NCBI GenBank assembly: GCA_008638375.1
Contig: CM018051.1
Coordinates: 8,175,387 to 8,239,386, forward strand
Direction of reading: 5' to 3'
DNA length: 64,000 nt
DNA from: Nyssa sinensis
Lineage: Eukaryota; Streptophyta; Magnoliopsida; Cornales; Nyssaceae
The translations under genes were made by a program, and so were the position numbers. Of this stretch, positions 62,676 to 64,000 are shown piece after piece. Below the pieces are notes generated by a model, which worked only from the letters and a program-made list of their open reading frames with translations, was not told the DNA's origin and made no database searches. Every line of letters begins with the position of its first letter. Positions within the stretch are counted from its first letter, which is position 1.

Positions 62676-62975
62676 GCAGTTCAATGTTTTTACAATCATG
62701 AATTGTATGTGTTGATTTGCTGGAACACTAATGGACAGTAAGCATATATAGATACAATCTCCCAAGATGACACTGCATGAACACTCATCTGCACAATAAG
62801 CTAAAAATGTAACCATATTTTCAATGCAGTTTAATGTTTTTACAATCATGAATTGTAAGTGTTGATTTGCCGGAACACTAATGGACAGTAAGCATATATA
62901 GATACAATCTCCCAAGACGATACTGCACGAAAACTCATCTGCACAATTAGCAAAATATGCAACCAAATTTAATTT
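62676..62975. repeat. 150-bp tandem duplication
   Basis: Two adjacent copies (62676-62825 and 62826-62975) beginning GCAGTT(C/T)AATGTTTTTAC, both with CTAATGGACAGTAAGCATAT and GATACAATCTCCCAAGA. They differ at about one position in ten. An open minus-strand frame (62601-62978) reads through both copies because 150 is divisible by 3; this is not evidence of coding. Confidence 0.9.
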
Positions 62976-63654
62976 CAATTCTCAAGAATCCTAGACACTA
63001 TAGATGAGCCATCAGCAGTCAATTTGGTAGGTATATGTAGCATAATGGGAGAGTGCCACAGACTATTTAGGAGATCAAGGAATTTCACTTCCCTAAGAGT
63101 TCATTTGAAAATCCAGAGGACCACATCAGAGATCAACTTAGATTTATCCTCCAATATCTTAGAAACTTTGACTAAATTCCAACAGCAAGACCAGAAAAGA
63201 CCACTTAGTTTCAAGTCTAAACCCTTGAGAGTGCACAAAATCATGTTATTTCACAGACTGCATTTTTTTTTTTGGGGGGTGGGGGGCGGAGGAGCCTAGT
63301 CTGCATCTATATTTTCTTTTATTAGGACACATTTTCCCTGATAGTACTGATCGCATGTGGTTTAAATGAGGAGATAACCTTAAATAAAGCTATGTAATCG
63401 ACTCCAACTAGTTAGGGTAAGGCTTGGTTGAGTTGAGTAATTACTTTTCCTGGGAATGTTTACCATAAGAACAAAAAAAATACTGCCTTAGGAGAGCTCA
63501 ATAAACAAATTTCAACATATTCCTCCAAGATAGGTATCTTCACGCAACTTAACAGGCATAGAGAAAATACACTGTGGAGCAATCATCTAATACTTCAGGG
63601 CATAAAACAATAACAAATTTTTTGTAATGTTAGGGTACAAGTTCTTCTTTCAAA

Positions 63655-63915
63655 CTAAGGAAATAGGGAAATGAAATGCAAAATAACCCATGGATAAATA
63701 ATGAATTGATCTAATTTCTTTTTCTTCTTTTTTTTTCCCCTTTCTATAAAGATATATATGTATTTAAAAGAAATCATACCCATAAACATAGACTGAAACA
63801 AAAAAATAGCTGTGAGAATATGATTATGACAAGTTGCTAGAGGAGCTTTTCTCGCTTTAAATTGGTTCAATAATGGGAGTTCCTTAGCCAGATTGACAAA
63901 CTGAGAGGGAACCAT
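63655..63915 (-). other. Possible exon-like segment, unassigned
   Basis: The minus-strand frame includes FVNLAKELPLLNQFKARKAP, preceded by a CCCTCTCAG acceptor-like sequence. The rest of the frame is A/T-driven (poly-Lys) and not coding-like. No family recognised. It may belong with 62492-62674. Confidence 0.2.
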
Positions 63916-64000
63916 AGCAGAGTTACTAAGTACTAGTTGAATAAGGATACAATTATCCTTTTATTTCTGAATCACTGATTTTAAACTTTTAAATAACGAA

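Noticed and set aside
62601..62978. 125-codon minus-strand frame across the tandem duplication
   Set aside because: The period of 150 bp is divisible by three, so any open unit stays open. The translated repeat has no recognised domain.

Overview
The window is nuclear DNA of a flowering plant, most likely a eudicot. It has spliced genes with GT/AG introns, long AT-rich spacers, many short microsatellites, and plant-type transposons (LINE, SINE, hAT, CACTA, Ty3/gypsy). The genes recognised are also plant families: a MATH-USP deubiquitinase, a 2-oxoglutarate dioxygenase of the feruloyl-CoA 6'-hydroxylase type, and F-box/FBA proteins. The species cannot be named from the sequence alone.

Layout. 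(1) 1-6.6 kb is mostly transposon debris: the 3' part of a plus-strand LINE carrying a perfect hAT MITE, then a minus-strand LINE fragment. (2) 6.6-20.25 kb, minus strand: the first 16 coding exons (660 codons, every splice phase consistent) of a UBP12/UBP13-type ubiquitin hydrolase. The C-terminal 40% is not found in the window. Intron 4 carries a 2.3-kb hAT-like element and a LINE with an 18-bp target-site duplication. (3) 20.5-31.2 kb is AT-rich spacer with an F-box pseudogene and a second hAT MITE. (4) 31.35-33.26 kb, plus strand: a two-exon F6'H-like dioxygenase whose last codons are cut off by an apparent 1-bp frameshift. (5) 33.9-48.1 kb is a repeat block. Tandem units of about 0.85 kb are split by a 5.45-kb LTR retrotransposon with a large internal deletion, followed by a 4.5-kb CACTA-like element holding fragments of two host genes (ribosomal protein S13 and a B3-domain gene) and nine copies of a 160-bp repeat. 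(6) 48.5-55.2 kb: a frameshifted F-box gene between inverted-repeat arms. (7) 57.4-60.2 kb, minus strand: an intact F-box gene of the same family. (8) 60.4-64 kb is AT-rich spacer with a 150-bp tandem duplication and unassigned exon-like segments.

How it fits together. The three F-box copies share coding sequence and up to about 2 kb of 3' flank, so they arose by segmental duplication. One looks intact and two are broken. Two of the three carry independent small tandem duplications at the same point between the F-box and the FBA domain. The deubiquitinase and the F-box proteins both act in ubiquitin signalling, but nothing in the sequence suggests they are co-regulated. The most unusual object is the CACTA-like element with captured gene pieces at 43.2-47.7 kb. 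All alignments and similarity statements were made by eye.
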